Shown here piece by piece: positions 22,131 through 35,463 of a stretch of 64,000 nt of DNA. The notes under the pieces are model-generated. The model was not told where the DNA came from. It was given only the letters and a program-made list of their open reading frames with translations, and did no database searches. The translations under genes were made by a program, and so were the position numbers. Source of the DNA: Valencia hispanica (Eukaryota > Chordata > Actinopteri > Cyprinodontiformes > Valenciidae); NCBI GenBank assembly GCA_963556495.2, contig OY747709.1, positions 55,596,400-55,660,399 of the forward strand. The letters run 5' to 3'. Each line of letters opens with the position of its first letter. The stretch's first letter is position 1.

Positions 22131-25100
22131 ATGGAGAAGGTCCTGCTGATCCTCCTGGCTGCTGCAGCAGGTAGGAAATCCACTTCATGTTGGATGCAAA
22201 CAGCTTTAAGGACTAATGTTAGTGTGGTTGTCATGGCTACAGGGTGATAACTGAATCAAGGCATCTATTACAGCAATAATTCAAGCTGTTTCTAAATGAA
22301 TAATAATTTTCATATAGAAATATTCTGTCACGATCATTTAGTTCCTACATGACGATGGGGAAGACAGCTGAGTGGACACATGACAGATTAATATCCTCCA
22401 CAAGGAGGGGAACCCATAAAATGTCATCGCTAAAGAAGCTGGTAGTTCAGAGTGCTGTATCCACGCATAGTCATAGAAAGTTGAGTGGAGGGAAAGAAGT
22501 GATATAAAAATGTTTCCCAGGGCAGCTGTAGCCACAGTGTAGCTTACTACTATCAGTGTATGAATGAGTGAAGGACTGAATGTAAAGAATGTCCGCAGAC
22601 GTGATAATGTGCTGTAAAAAAATCAAGACACCTTACCATTAAAATATACATTTATTTAATCAAATTACCAAAGTAAATCAAGGTTTCAGTGATTTCTGCG
22701 CTCCTGTAAGCGGCGTTGGAGCCAAGAACATTTGTGACTCGGTGTTGTAGGTTATCCTGGTTGATCTCAGACTAACGCCTTTTAAAACATTCAAATTATA
22801 GAAATCCTTAAATCTTTGTCCACTACAGATCCATGTCGTTGTTTGGGCCAGCGCAGGAAAAGTCAAATTTTCTCTAATCCTTTTTTGTCTCATCTTAGAC
22901 ATCTTACTCTCTGAAGCAGTTTGGGTAAAATTTGCATCACTGATGATGCTGCCTGACCTACTGTAGCGGTGATCCTTTAAAATTCATTTTCACCCAAAAA
23001 GTTCATTTTTCCAACTTTGACCAAAACCTAGAAGAGTTTCTGTTCTCAGTTGCCTTCTTCCACATCTCCATGTCTTCCCTTTTGTGTCTCTCGCAGTCGA
23101 CGGCCAGATCAGATTAGTTGGATCTTCTCGGTGTTCTGGAAGAGTTGAAGTGTACCACAACCAGATCTGGGGAACCGTGTGTGATGATAGCTGGGACCTT
23201 AACGAGGCTGCGGTGGTCTGCAGACAGGCGGGCTGTGGGTTGCCAAAGAGCGCCCCTATGATGGCGCACTTTGGCGAAGGAACCGGACAGATCTGGCTTG
23301 ATAACATGGCCTGTGTTGGAACCGAAAACACTTTGCCTGAATGCCCCCACAGTGTGTTTGGAGTTCATAACTGTGAACACGAAGAGGATGCTGGTGTCAT
23401 CTGTGAAGGTAAGAGGACATTTTTACCAGATCTACTTCTTCTCAAGTCAGCTGTGGAAGCTGAGAAAAATCCAACCCCTTTCGCATTGGGAGCACCAAAC
23501 ACCACAATGGCTTCAGTTTGTTTGAGCACAGAAGGAGATTTACTAAGCTTTGCTGCTTGATCTGTATTTTGCACAACCCTTGCAAACACCATCTGCTTTG
23601 CTTTTTCATTAAATGCACCTGGCAGTCTGCACTGAACACCTGCAGACACAGAGACTCTTCTGAAGGTCTTAGAGAGGAATCAACATCAGCCTGGTGTCAA
23701 TGAATCAGTTTTATACCTCACTGCTGCAAATTTTCTAATACAACGGAAGGAATCATCACTTCAACTGAATAAAAAGCACTAATTTAAATTATAAAATTGT
23801 TATAAAGTGAACACAAATACAGTATGCTGTTTGTTTATTTAGGACCTACTGATTTCCTCGATTATTTTGCATCATGTAAGGTTGTTTTCACACCCGATGC
23901 GGTTCACTTTCACCTCCCTTTATCAAACTTTACCTCCTCGCCTGTTGGTGGCGATGCACCAAGAAGCACTGAACACCGGGACACTTCCTGTTCCGTGAAA
24001 TGTAAAAACATGGAGTGGCGTCTTAGTATCGCTCTGTTGTCTTTGGTAAAAGTTCCAGACAAAAACATTGTCCAGATTTCCCCTGTGATGCTGCAAAACG
24101 CTGCAGCATCGCGACCTTAGATGCAGATATTTCCTTCAAAGAATTAAACAGACATTCGACACGTTTTAGTAAATTCAGTCCAGAATCCTCAAGTGTTTAA
24201 AGACTGTGAGATCTCTGGCGTTCAGGAAGGAATGCTGACAGATACTTAAACCAGTCTCATGTTTCTCAACCAACAGATGTCCAGTTCAGATTAACGGGTC
24301 CAACAAGGTGTTCTGGAAGAGTTGAGGTCTACTATAATGAAGTCTGGGGAACAGTGTGTGATGATGGCTGGGACATGAACGAAGCCGCGGTGCTCTGCAG
24401 ACAGCTGGGCTGTGGGCCGGCGCTGAGCGCACCGTTCCAGGCCCACTTTGGCCAAGGAACCGGACAGATCTGGCTCAATAACATGGGCTGTTCAGGAAGT
24501 GAAGACAGTCTCTCTCATTGCTCCAATTCGGGCTTCGGGATACATAACTGTAGACACAGTGAAGACGCCAGTGCCATCTGTGGTAAAAAGACTGAGAATG
24601 ATTTCAGTTAAGTTACGCTGTAAAAGTGAAATAAATAAATGTTTCCTGTGTGTCCCACAGCTGGAGCCCAGATCCGGTTAACTGGTCCAACTAGGTGTTC
24701 TGGGAGGGTAGAAGTGTTGTTCAACGACACCTGGGGAACCGTATGTGATGACGGCTGGGACCTTAAGGACACTGCGGTGGTCTGCAGACAGCTGGGCTGT
24801 GGGCTGCCAGAGACGGTCCCAAACTCTGCACACTTTGGGGAAGGAACCGGTCAGATCTGGTTAGCTGATGTGGGCTGCTCCGGAACGGAAAACAGTCTGA
24901 CTGAGTGTCCCCACGGTGGGTTTGGGATGAACAGCTGTGGGCATGCTGAGGACGCTGCTGTTATCTGCGGTAAGATCATTTCTACCAGCTCCACCAGGGC
25001 ACGACTGGTTATGCATTCAGACTCATAATGAAATGTCTCGTACAACAGGCGCACCGGTCAGATTAACAGGTCCAAGCAGGTGTTCTGGACGAGTCGAGGT

Positions 25101-28100
25101 CTACCACAGCCAGACCTGGGGAACGGTGTGTGATGACGGCTGGGACATGAACGATGCTGAGGTGGTCTGCAGGGAGCTGGGCTGTGATAGGGCATATGGA
25201 GCTCCAGTTGGAGCCCACTACGGTCCAGGAAATGGAAGCATCCTGATGGATAACCTGGTCTGTTCTGGGTCTGAGAGCAGCCTGTCAGAGTGTGGACACA
25301 ATGGGTTTGGGTTACAGAGCTGTGTGCACACTGAAGATGCTGGAGCCGTCTGTGAAGGTAAGATTAATCTGTCTTCCAGCTGGTGTCCTTTAAACTTCAG
25401 GGTTTCTGTTTAAATGATCAAAGTTTACCGCAACCGCGCTCCAACCCGGGACAGCAGAGATCTATGTCTCATAGAACTTGGCTTCTCAGGGTTGAAGCTT
25501 GGCTTAAAGAGGAAGATTCGTGTTTTTATGATGCTCTGAGTTTTGATGAATTATTGTGTAAATGAATCCCAATCAGATGACAATAAGTTAAGCTTTGTTC
25601 AAATCTTTGTCTTCAAAGCCATTATCAGGAAAGTGGTGAAACTGAAAGTGCTGCAGAGCTCCTCTCTGGACCTGACCAACCCTGCAGTTCTGGAGAACGT
25701 GTTGGAGCAGGTAAATCATGATCAGAAGATCTCTTTCTAATCTTCGTTCCTTCCGTAATTAACAAATCACCTTCTCATGATCTCTCAGTTTAGTTCTGTT
25801 TTCATTCTTAAAGCTTGGTTTATACTTCTGCGTCGCGTCAGTCGCGCAGGTTACGTCGTAACCGCCGTACCCACTGCTGTGTTTATACTTCTGCGTAGGG
25901 CTGAAAGCGTCGTGTTGCTGTTTCATTTCCAGACCTGCAGGTGGCAGTAGGCTGGTATTGGTCGGCAAACTCCACAGGGCGGAGTTTTTCTGATGGTTTG
26001 CTTATGTTTGCTTCAGTCCCGGCAAGTATTTCCTGTTTTAGAACAACGATGGCGGCTGACTTGGTGCAGTGTCTCAACAAGATTGAGGAAGCAGACGAAT
26101 AAATTATCCTTCTTTTGAACACTTTGCAACGCAAGTAAATGAGAAGACGGAGACGTAGAAGATGGTACGTGCGTACGTAATCTCACTGACCACAAGGGAG
26201 TACTTCCGCGCCTCTACACTTCAGGTCCGAGGAGGTGCGCGTCAAGCCTCTGTGGACCTACGCAGAGGCTACGGCGGTTACGTACCTACGCGAGGGACAC
26301 GACGCAGAAGTATAAACCGGCCTTTAGAGTCTTTGTTCTCTGGAAGCGTCTTAGCTTTTGTCTTGGTTCTGCTGCCTTCTACATGTTCTGCTATATACAT
26401 GATCTCAAGGACGTCGTTTTGTTTTTTAAATTACTGAGGAGTGTGGTTTGAAGATTGCTGGGGACAATTATTATTAAGTATTCATATAAAAGTATTCTTC
26501 CCTTTCACGTTAATCACAATATGCACGGCAGTTTATACACAGGTGTTGAAAATCGTATCTTTATTCAATCGACAAAAGTTGAAAGCCATAGGCTACATGT
26601 TTTGTCTTGTTTTTCAAATGGCAATGAAAATCATCATCAGGTGGATCATTAAAATCCACATTGTAGCACAAAGAACAATGTTGCCTACATGCAGTGGGTT
26701 AAAGTATTTAGTCAGCCACCAATGGTGCAAGTTTTTCCACTTAAAAAGATGAGGGAGGCCTGCAATTTTCTTCATGGGTATACCTCAACTATGAGACACA
26801 AAATGAGAAAAATAAATCCAGAAAATCACATGGTCTGATTTTTTAGAATTTATTTGCCAATTGTGGTGGAAAATAAGTATTTGGTCACCCACAAACAAGC
26901 AAGATTTTTTGGCTCTCACAGACCTGCAACTTCTTCTGTAAGAGGCTCCTATATCCTCCACTCGTTACCTGTATTAATGGCTCCTGTTTGAACTCGTTAT
27001 CAGTATAAACACCTGTCCACAACCTTAAACAGTCACACTCCAAACTCCACTATGGCCAAGACCAGAGAGCTGTCAAAGGACACCAGAAACTAAATTGTAG
27101 ACCTGCACCAGCCAGGACAGACTAAATCTGTAATAGGTAAGCAGCTTGGTGTGAAGAAATCAACTGTGGGAGCAATTATTAGAAAATGGAAGGCATACAA
27201 GAACACTGATAATCTCCCTCTATCTGGGGCTCCACCAAGATCTAATCCTGTGGGATCAAAATGATCACAAGAACGGTGAGCAAAGATCCCAGAACCACAC
27301 GGGGGGACCTAGTGAATGACCTGCAGAGAGCTGGGACCAAAGTAACAAAGGCTACCATCAGTAACACACTACGCCGACAGGGACTCACATCCTGCTGCGC
27401 TCCAAAGGTCCCCCTGCTTAAGCCAGCACATGTCCAGGCCCGTCTGAAGTTTGCTAGAGAGCATTTGGATGATCCAGAAGAGGATTGGGAGAATGTCATG
27501 TGGTCAGATGAAACCAAAATAAAACTTTTTGGTAAAAACTCTACTTGTCGTGTTTGGAGGACAAAGAATGCTAAGTTGCATCCTAAGAACACCATACCTA
27601 CTGTGAAGCATGGGGGCGGAAACATCATGCTTTGGGGCTGTTTTTCTGCAAAGGGAACCGGAGGACTGATCTGTCTAAAAGAAAGAATGAATGGGGCCAT
27701 GTATCATGAGATTTTGGTCAAAACCTCCTTCCATCAGTGAGAGCATTGAAGATGAAACGTGGCTGGATCTTCCACCATGACAATGATCCCAAACACGTCG
27801 CCTAGGCAACGAAGGAGGGGCTAGGTAAAAAGCATTTCAAGGTCCTGGAGTGGCCTAGCCGGTCTCCAGACCTCAATCCTATAGAGAATCTGTGGAGGGA
27901 GATGAAAGTCCCAAAACATCCCAGCTGTAGAGAAGATCTGCATGGAGGAATGGGCCAAAATAGCAGCTACAGTGTGTGAGAACCTGGTGAAGACCTACAA
28001 GTGACCTTTGACATCTCTCACTGCCAACAAAGGTATAATACAAAGTATTAAGATAAACTTTGGTTGTTGACCAAATAATTATTTTCCACCATAATTTGCA

Positions 28101-31100
28101 AAAAATATATTTTTTAAATCAGACCATGTGATTTTCTGCAGCTGTGTCCGCTGCAGCAACGGCTCCAAAGTCTCCATAAATCTCCATAAATCTCCAAGGT
28201 GCTGTCAGTTCCCGGATCGTGTTGCATTGGGTACGGAGTTCAGGTCTGAGATTATGCTCTCATTGGAATAGTTTTTTTTTTTTATTGGTCAAGTTTTGTA
28301 AACTCTGTGCGTAAAATTGCAAACGAAAGCGCCTCTGCATCAAGTGGTCAGCGGTGCGAATTGTAAACTTTCAAAATGACAGATGACCTTTAGATTTTTG
28401 AATATTGCACAGCTGATATTTATTTGATACATAGATCGCTGTGCACCAACGAAATATTGTCCACAGTCCTTGGCTTTACCTGTGTTCTCTGTTCCTGAAT
28501 CGCAAATTCAGTCGCAGAAAAGTATCTCTCGCTGGCAGCGCTGGAGGCCTAGATAGCGAGAATATTCTGCTATCAGTGCAAAGTTGGGGGAATATTCTGG
28601 CATAGGCTACTCTCTCCTAATACACTGAACAGTGCAGGACTCTGCCCTGAAAGTGTCTGCATTTGAATCTTTTAAAACTTTGACATAGGTTCCACTGCTA
28701 AGAAGGCTGCAGCATCTCAGCAGAAACAAAACATGACTATAAGAAAGTGGAATAATAGTTTGTTCAGATACTGATTATGTGTAAATTGTGCTGGGAGCAC
28801 AAGTGGATGTTAGATCAGCCCTGGTAAGAAATTCCACATCAAGTTTTTAAAAGTGGTGGGGACAAAACCGCCAATCATAAATATAGCCGTGGGACATTTC
28901 CCCGGCTAAAATGACGCCTATGCATAATCTACCAGGTTTCTTTAATCACACTTCATTGTGCTTTTTACGGTCATTACCTGGTTATTACTAACCTTAAGCT
29001 CCAAGGATTATTAATAATGTTGCTTTTCCTGGATGTCAGCTTGATAGATCTCAAAGGTTTCTGACTTCCAGTTTGGTCTTCTGTAAAATCAGAATATAGG
29101 CTAACTTCATTTCACCTTCCATTTCCTCTTTTAACTCACCAACCATCCGCTACTGACCAGGGACCGGATTACAGAGCAGCATCCTCACCAAACGGACTAT
29201 AACATCTCTGCATCTAGTTCAGTTAGTGTCCAGAAAGCATCTTTTCCAGATACCTGAAACAACTCAATGGCCTGTTTTTAAGGCAGAAGCTCAGTTACCT
29301 ATATCTGATTTCTTCCCACTTGAGTCCCACTAAGTCCATGACGGAACTTCTTAGACACCAGTGATCACAAGCCTGTTCTCAACTCATCTAATTAAGACTG
29401 TCATTTTGTCCACTAGATGCTCCAGTCCTGAACTAGAACATAATCTTCAAAATGCAGCATGATATCAGAAACCCCCTGAGCAGAAAACCCTTCAACCCTT
29501 CAACCCTAGAAATTCGTTCCACCTCGATCAGGAACAAAGTCGGCAACAAGAGAGCCCAGACCAACCCAGTCTGGCTGATAAGGCTTGGCCCAAGACTAAA
29601 ATGAAAAACCTCCACACAGAGCAGCACAGAGGACAGTGTTAGGACATCCTGAACAAACTTTAAGCAAATGTCTGTGGACCCTGAAGCATCATTCAAATAA
29701 GGAGCAAATCCAGTCGTCCACATGATGCCGAAAGCAACATTCTTCCTCCTGAATGTAAAGCTGGACCTGCATCTGATCTTTCTCCAGCATCGTGGTATAA
29801 ACTCTCCCGGAGAGGCTGAGAACTTTGATCTCCTGGTGTTGGAGCTCATCCTCAAGTCTGCCTTTTTAAAATCGGGACCAGAGTCTGTCAGTCCAAGGAC
29901 ACAATCCAACGTCCAGGTAATGCTGTGTAGGGGGAAAGTATAAGAACTATAAATAAGGGTGAAATTGAACTAAAGTAAGGCGCCAGGTTCAAACAACAAA
30001 CCTGAATGAACAGACGGTTTCTTTCCAATAAAACTTTTTTTAAATTAAAGACAAGTTTAAAACATACAAGATTCAAATCACGATCCAACCACAAAATGAC
30101 ACCTCCACTGGCCTAATGTAAAGTGTGCAAACACTAAAGAAATAAGGATTCAACATGCAAATGAACCTTGAACAAATAAACTAAAAAGACAAGGCAAATC
30201 AAGGAAAACACAGCAAACCACAAATCCTTTTTTAAGATTTGCGACATTTTCAGCGTCAAGATCAGGTGGTTGCCTTGGCAAGCGGAAACCAACAATGCCA
30301 TTCTCAATAGCTGGCAAAGAAAGAAAGAAAGTAAGACAAAACAACAGTGTGTAGGCTTTAGGGAGCACTGCTGGATCAGGAGCTGTTTATGGTTGTGCCT
30401 GAGTCTGGACGGCGAAGCGAAGCAGCAGGAAGATCATTGCACCGCCATTAGATGCCAAACCTAATCAGGTGGGCTTGCCGAAGCAGGGCTGTGTGATTCC
30501 GATTAAAGGAGTTTGGATTTTCTGCCTCTACAGGTCCAAACCTCTAATCTTTACAACTTCTTCAGCAAAGTTAATACCTTCACCCACCTTTCTCCTCAAC
30601 ATACTAGAAAACGTTCTGCCAGGTAAGGGGCTCCTGGGAGGATGCCTCTCCACCCAAGAAGGTTGGTAAAGGCAATCCTGCCTTGGTTCCAGGTACACAT
30701 TACACCATCCCTGTGCCTTACCTGCTGTAGCCCTAAAGGCAAGTCAAGCAACAAAATACTATTCAGGTTCAGATCGGTAAGATCAATCCACCAAATCACC
30801 CCACAGCACATTACACTATAACCCATCTAACATGAATCATGGAGGGACGGGTGTTCTGTAGATACATGGACCGAAGCAAGAGTCAGAACCCTTTCATCCC
30901 TTAAAGGCAGCTGTTGGCTAATGAGTTGGGGACTAATGGGCAAATATGTAGCTACTCAAATAATTTCAGCTGTTCAAGTACGAGTTTGCAGTAAGTGTAT
31001 TTAAAAACCGATGCATCATAGATTTCATCATGTTTCATCAGTTTCATCTTGCCCCCAACAGAAACCACAGTCTTGTTCTGTCGCAGTTGACGGGGGGAAA

Positions 31101-31299
31101 ACTTGCAAAGATTTGATTTCCTTGACACTGATAGGTTTCTTAGTTCTGTAAAGTTAATGAACAAATTTAACAAGGTCATTTTGTTTTGTTGTTTCAGCTC
31201 AAACAGAAGCTGCAGGACCAGGGCCTGAATGGAGACATCAGACTGAGCTGGATGTCCTCAAATGGAGAAATCTTCAAAAAGGATGAAGGGCAAAGCTGA
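22131..31299 (+). CDS. Gene B: secreted protein with four SRCR domains and the lectin-family tail
   Basis: Seven exons: 22131-22170, 23097-23408, 24277-24582, 24661-24969, 25049-25357, 25619-25710, 31198-31299 (TGA). The sum is 1,470 nt, giving 489 aa with consistent phases. Signal peptide [13 protein letters not shown] is followed by SRCR domains at about residues 14-117, 118-219, 220-322 and 323-425, one exon each, phase 1 on both sides. Each has the RCSGRVEV start, WGTVCDD and eight cysteines (group B, as in DMBT1). Residues 426-489 are the same C-terminal module as in the lectin genes, with [11 protein letters not shown] in place of LSWRKQ..GK. There is no membrane segment. By analogy with DMBT1-like proteins it probably binds bacterial or mucosal ligands in a soluble form; that is inference. 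Its place inside a lectin array and its lectin-type first and last exons are unusual. Confidence 0.9.
22310..22620. repeat. SINE-like fragment in intron 1 of gene B
   Basis: 22520-22600 (CAGCTGTAGCCACAGTGTAGCTTAC...GTATGAATGAGTGAA...TGTAAAG) is a diverged copy of the tail of the SINE at 42338-42651. The tRNA-like head is not recognisable here. Confidence 0.5.
25811..26322. mobile_element. MITE, possibly PIF/Harbinger-type
   Basis: About 512 bp in the last intron of gene B, with inverted ends built on GGTTTATACTTCTGCGTCG (left 25817-, right complement ending 26320) and an internal second copy of TTTATACTTCTGCGTAGG near 25881. The flanks suggest a TTA-type target site, but the exact ends are ambiguous. 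It is GC-richer than its surroundings. Confidence 0.65.
26692..28139 (+). mobile_element. Tc1-like DNA transposon, 3' end truncated
   Basis: The left terminal repeat starts with CAGTGGGTTAAAGTATTTAG. Segment 26819-26841 is exactly inverted at 28117-28139, after which the right end stops, so the outer 120 bp or so of the right repeat is missing. With one end lost it cannot transpose. It lies in the last intron of gene B. Confidence 0.85.
27052..28004 (+). pseudogene. Tc1-like transposase, inactive
   Basis: The start is ATG 27052 ([13 protein letters not shown]), with a stop at 27091-27093 after 13 codons and more stops and frame changes downstream. Still recognisable are the helix-turn-helix part ([18 protein letters not shown]), the first catalytic aspartate ([12 protein letters not shown]), the second in HDNDPKH (about 27780), and the last acidic region in [17 protein letters not shown] (about 27855-27900), i.e. 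the DDE/D catalytic layout of Tc1 transposases. The longest open piece is 27261-27740. Confidence 0.88.
28140..31197. other. Remainder of the last intron of gene B
   Basis: About 3 kb with no exon I can support. A 158-codon minus-strand open frame (29909-29433) shows no known domain; the sequence around it may be an old repeat. Confidence 0.45.
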
Positions 31300-33483
31300 A
31301 AACTAAAACAAAACTAAAGTCTCTCTCCATTTAATGTGTGCTGTGAACTTCAAGTGATAATCATACACTGTAGTGTAGAGGTGGAAATGTTTGTTCCATC
31401 TAACCCCCAGAACGAACTTCACGTTTAAGAGAAATAAAAATTATGAAGCGATAAAATATTAACTCTTTTCACAGTAAAGCTCTGAAATATGCTGATTAGA
31501 ACCCAACTGTCACCTCCAGCTTCCAAAAGTCAACCATGGAAGCCAGAAAATAAAGCCTGTAGTTGTAAACCTCTGATTGAGAGCAGCTCTAACAGTATTT
31601 TTTTCACCTATAACTTCTCATGTGCTGTGATGCTGGCACGCTTCCCCCTGGTGGCTCTGAGAAGGAACAGCAGTTTGACTTCAACCTCTCATTTCCACTT
31701 CAGTGCCCATTCTGGTCACACTGCAGAGCAAACATCAAGCCTGGATTTTAATTAGATTATTAATTACCATAGAAACAATATTCTAAATGGCATCAGGAAC
31801 TTCCAGGTTCAGCTTTTTACTCGTTAGACAATAAAAACTTTCTTCCATCCTTTAAATGTCCCCTGTTTGATGCTCCCTGCAACATCCAACGAGGAGATTT
31901 TGAGAAGTAGGAGAAGATGTTTATTTCTTTTTTCCCAAAGCCCTTCTGCAGCTGTTTATTAGTCTTTGGGCTGCAGTCAGCCAGTCAGTCAGGAGGACCA
32001 GCCTTTATCCTCACAGATTCATCATTGGGCTGTTTGTGGGACACAATTAACCATAAGAATCCTTCCAGAAAATTGTCTGCAGTGATGGCTCGCTCTGAGA
32101 AGCCTTGCTCATTCAGACAGAAAGCCTTTTTGCCATCAGGACTCGCTAGAAACTGAAAGTTTAGCAGTAAATAACAAGAAACTACGATTTATGTGCAGAT
32201 TTGTACTTTTTTAGATGTAGGTGTTAAGTTTGTAACATAACAGCCTGTTTAGGTTCAAAGATGTTTTTCACTAAACAGCTGATTACATCTATACACCATG
32301 CAGATTCTTGTGTTGTGCAATAGGAATGCAAAAATGTTTGACTCACACAACCATTAATAATTATGTAATTATTATGTCTATGTTAGATATAATTTAATTA
32401 CTGATGAATTTAGACAATATTTTTGTTAAATAATTTGGGGAACCACCCTCATTTAAGGAAATCTTGAACCAAACATTTTCAGTCTCTTGTGAAGGGATCA
32501 ATTCGGTGCTGCAGGACGGCATAATGCATGCACACACTAGAATAATCACAAACAACTTCTCTCCAAAATATGAAAATTTATAAATAAAATAGATCCACCT
32601 TACAGTCAAAGTACTCAGTCAATAAATTATATACCTACACTACCAACCTGCAAACTAAACTACTGAGCCAATCTGAGAAAATGATTAATATGCAAACAGT
32701 CAAAACAACTAATAAATGAGTAACGCTAATGAAACAAGAATGGAACAATGATGAACATTAGAAGACAACGTAACAATCACAGTTTAGTATGTAACGATGA
32801 GGGGAAGAAGGACAGAGAGGAGGAGAGAGAGAAAGATTCAAGCTGTACAAATTATTAGTCAAACTTTGCTCTGGATTCAACTATTTAAAAAAACAGCAAA
32901 ATGTTCCCAGCATGCAAACAGCAGCTTCAGTGAAACGGCAGGTTCAGCGTACATCAAACATGAAACCAACTCAATGAAACGATATCTAAATCGTTCTAAC
33001 TTTAATATCTCGGCCCAGACACAGAAAAAAGAATAAAATAAAGGTTCGGTCCTACTTTGAGACGGTTCACAGCGCAGTCGGTAGCAAAGCAGCAATTAAA
33101 GTCCGGTCCAAGGAAAAACTCAATAAAATTTGTGTCCAAACTGGAACGCTGGCGTCACCGCTGGGTTCTGATCAGAACCTGGTGGTTCCGTTTGCTGGGG
33201 CAAAACCACGAGTCAACTTCAGTGATCAGGTTCTGCCACCCTCCACTGGTCCGTTTCGACGGTTAATCAAAATTTCTCGGATACTCAAACAGGGAGTTTA
33301 AAAGCTATTTCAGCTTCCACTTCGAAGGTTTTAAAAGTCTTGGTCCTGTCCTGCAGGTTAAAAGAAAAAGGATCAGTCCACGCATAGATGTGCTTCCTAA
33401 GAGCAGAGTTTGTATGGAAGACCGAGAGTGTCGAATGTCGCTCATGTTGATAACCTTTGGTTGGGACTAAATCATGAGTGGCT
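31300..33483. other. Intergenic stretch between genes B and C
   Basis: No gene is visible. An open frame near 31917-32156 has a hydrophobic start but no recognisable domain and no splice partners. Confidence 0.4.
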
Positions 33484-33668
33484 CCTGTAAATTATGACCT
33501 TGTTTATGTAAATAAAACAGATGGAAACCATTTGGACTTGGGAATCGATCAAGAAGGTTTTTTTATGGGAAAACATTGAAAATAGTTTCCATAACTGGAT
33601 GAATTTAGTAGAACTGAACATCCAGAAGGAACCAAAAAGACTTGCTCTGATCTTCATTGTGGCAGCAG
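33484..33668 (+). pseudogene. Relic promoter element and first exon of a lost cluster gene
   Basis: 33484-33517 matches the element upstream of gene A at 30 of 34 bases. About 150 bp later, 33630-33668 resembles the signal-peptide exon of genes A and C (CTGATCTTCATTGTGGCAGCAG), but its start codon is changed and the splice donor reads AT instead of GT. No downstream CTLD or SRCR exons follow before gene C. Best read as the remains of another family member; the match was judged by eye. Confidence 0.5.
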
Positions 33669-33765
33669 ATGGAAGTTACCTGGAAAAACTCTGATCTCTG
33701 CTTTTAGATGAAATCTTTTCTAAGAACCCAGTGTTGCAGAAGGTTTTTATTCAACTCAAATTCAA

Positions 33766-34115
33766 ATTCAAAAATACTTTATTGATCCCAGAGTGAAATT
33801 AAGTGTTGTAGCTCATATAATTAATTCTTTAAGGAGTTGTTGTAGATGATGATGGCTGTGGGCAGGAAGGATTTCCTGTAGCAGTCTGTATTGCAGCGAA
33901 ACTGAAGAAGCCTCTGACTGAAGACGCTCTGTTGTTGTATGACTGTCTCATGAAGAGGATGCTCAGGGTTGTCCATCATTTTTTTGATTTTATGAAGAAT
34001 CCTTCTTTGCATTATCATCTCCAGATGTTCCACAGTCGTCCCCAGAACAGAACCAGAACAGAACCAGAACCTTCTTTATCAGGTTGTTGAGCCCTTTTAA
34101 ATCCCTGGCTCTGAT
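33766..34115 (-). mobile_element. LINE 3' fragment (CR1/Rex1-like)
   Basis: The minus strand encodes a LINE C-terminus (MQRRILHKIKKMMDNPEHPL, then RYRKSFLPTAIIIYN-type sequence) followed by a short 3' end reading ATCAATAAAGTATTTT. A second copy is at 56895-57221. Confidence 0.75.
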
Positions 34116-34674
34116 GCTTAGATTAGATGTGATTAGGATTATAATCACAGTCTGACCATAAATATTTATTCAAATTTAAGATGATCTTTTGCTACTGTGA
34201 TAAAAGGTTCCTTTTTTAGTGTCTCTTCCAAAGGGCTGTAGATATAAAGAGACACGGTTTAGTTGGAGAAACAAAGTCCTGTGACCCAGGTGGTCCTTCA
34301 GGAGGTCACCCCCCAGCATCAACCCTCAGAGCTCTCAGGAAGCCAGACACGGATCTTATCCGGATATTAATGAATCCTCTGTGAGCCGGGAATCACATTC
34401 CCTCTCAGAGCTCTCAGATTTGAATACATTTGTTTAGCTTTGTAAATAAAGAGGTTTGTGGTGATTGTTATGGCCTGTGTTTTTAACCCAAACCACAAGT
34501 GTGAGCAGCTCATCCTCCAGCTTGTATTCCTGTTTTGTATCTCCAGAACGTCCATGTGACTGAGCTGAATGCTGGGCAGCGAGTTCATTAAAAGCAGCTC
34601 CTTGTTGGACTAATTAGACAGAGGCTTTAGTTTGAATAACATCTGAGGTAGACAGAAGTCTGGGAAGGTCATAA

Positions 34675-35463
34675 CCAGTGACGCAGCCTGACCTGGGCGT
34701 TCCCGGCTCTTGCTCCGAACATTTCTTCTCAAGCTCCGAATATTTTTTTTCACCCCAGAAGGAATAAGTTTACATTTACTGAGCCGCCCCTACATTTACT
34801 AAGATGTTAGTTTTTTAATTTCCTGGCTTCTGTGAATGCAACAGAGGCACGACGGTATGACCAATCAGAGAGGAGTTGTACAAGGAATCTTCCGTGTCTT
34901 ATTGGCTGACAGCCCGGTGTTTAATATAACCTCCAGAGCGGTCCTGACAGAAAATGGACATCAGACGATTTTTGTCAGAAATAAGAGGGACAATTCTTTA
35001 TTTGAGACGGCTGGCAGTGGGCGGCAAAACTCTGGACCAACACATAAAACCGGAAAACAAACAATTTATATACTTTATGTCTTCAACTTATATGAACATT
35101 AGGCAGATTCACCACAGTGTTTGCGAAAACACGTCAGTCGGACAAAATCTTGGGACATTTTGGACCGACATGCATTGGTCTGCGTCTCCCCTTTGTCTCA
35201 CTACGGCTCCTCATCGCCCCACAGTGCAGCTCATTGCAAGCTTTCTCCCGGCCCGTAACTGGCCGCTTGCTTTTAGCAGCACCAGAACTTTCTGCACAAA
35301 GCTCCAAAACAGAGACTTTTCTAAGAGTTTGAATAATTAACGGTATTTATTAATGAGGGTCCGACCCGCTGTGTTTAACCTTATAAAGTGAGTCTGAGCG
35401 CACCTCAGACCTTACATTTAATGGGGGGCCTATTTCCCCTCCGTCACTCCCCGCCAGTGACGG
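34675..35463. repeat. Unclassified repeat-like segment left of the GC-rich block
   Basis: It starts at CCAGTGACG (34675) and ends at a perfect 8-bp inverted repeat, CCGTCACT/AGTGACGG (35441-35448 and 35456-35463). The ends resemble the hAT ends at 13021/14009, and an open stretch beginning MDIRRFL (34954) may be a transposase scrap. Not proven. Confidence 0.35.

Noticed and set aside
29433..29909. 158-codon minus-strand open frame in the last intron of gene B
   Set aside because: No recognisable domain, no promoter or splice signals, and it probably lies in an old repeat.
31917..32156. Possible mannose-receptor-like exon with a hydrophobic start
   Set aside because: The sequence does not match a CTLD, ricin-type or fibronectin domain, and there are no sensible splice sites.
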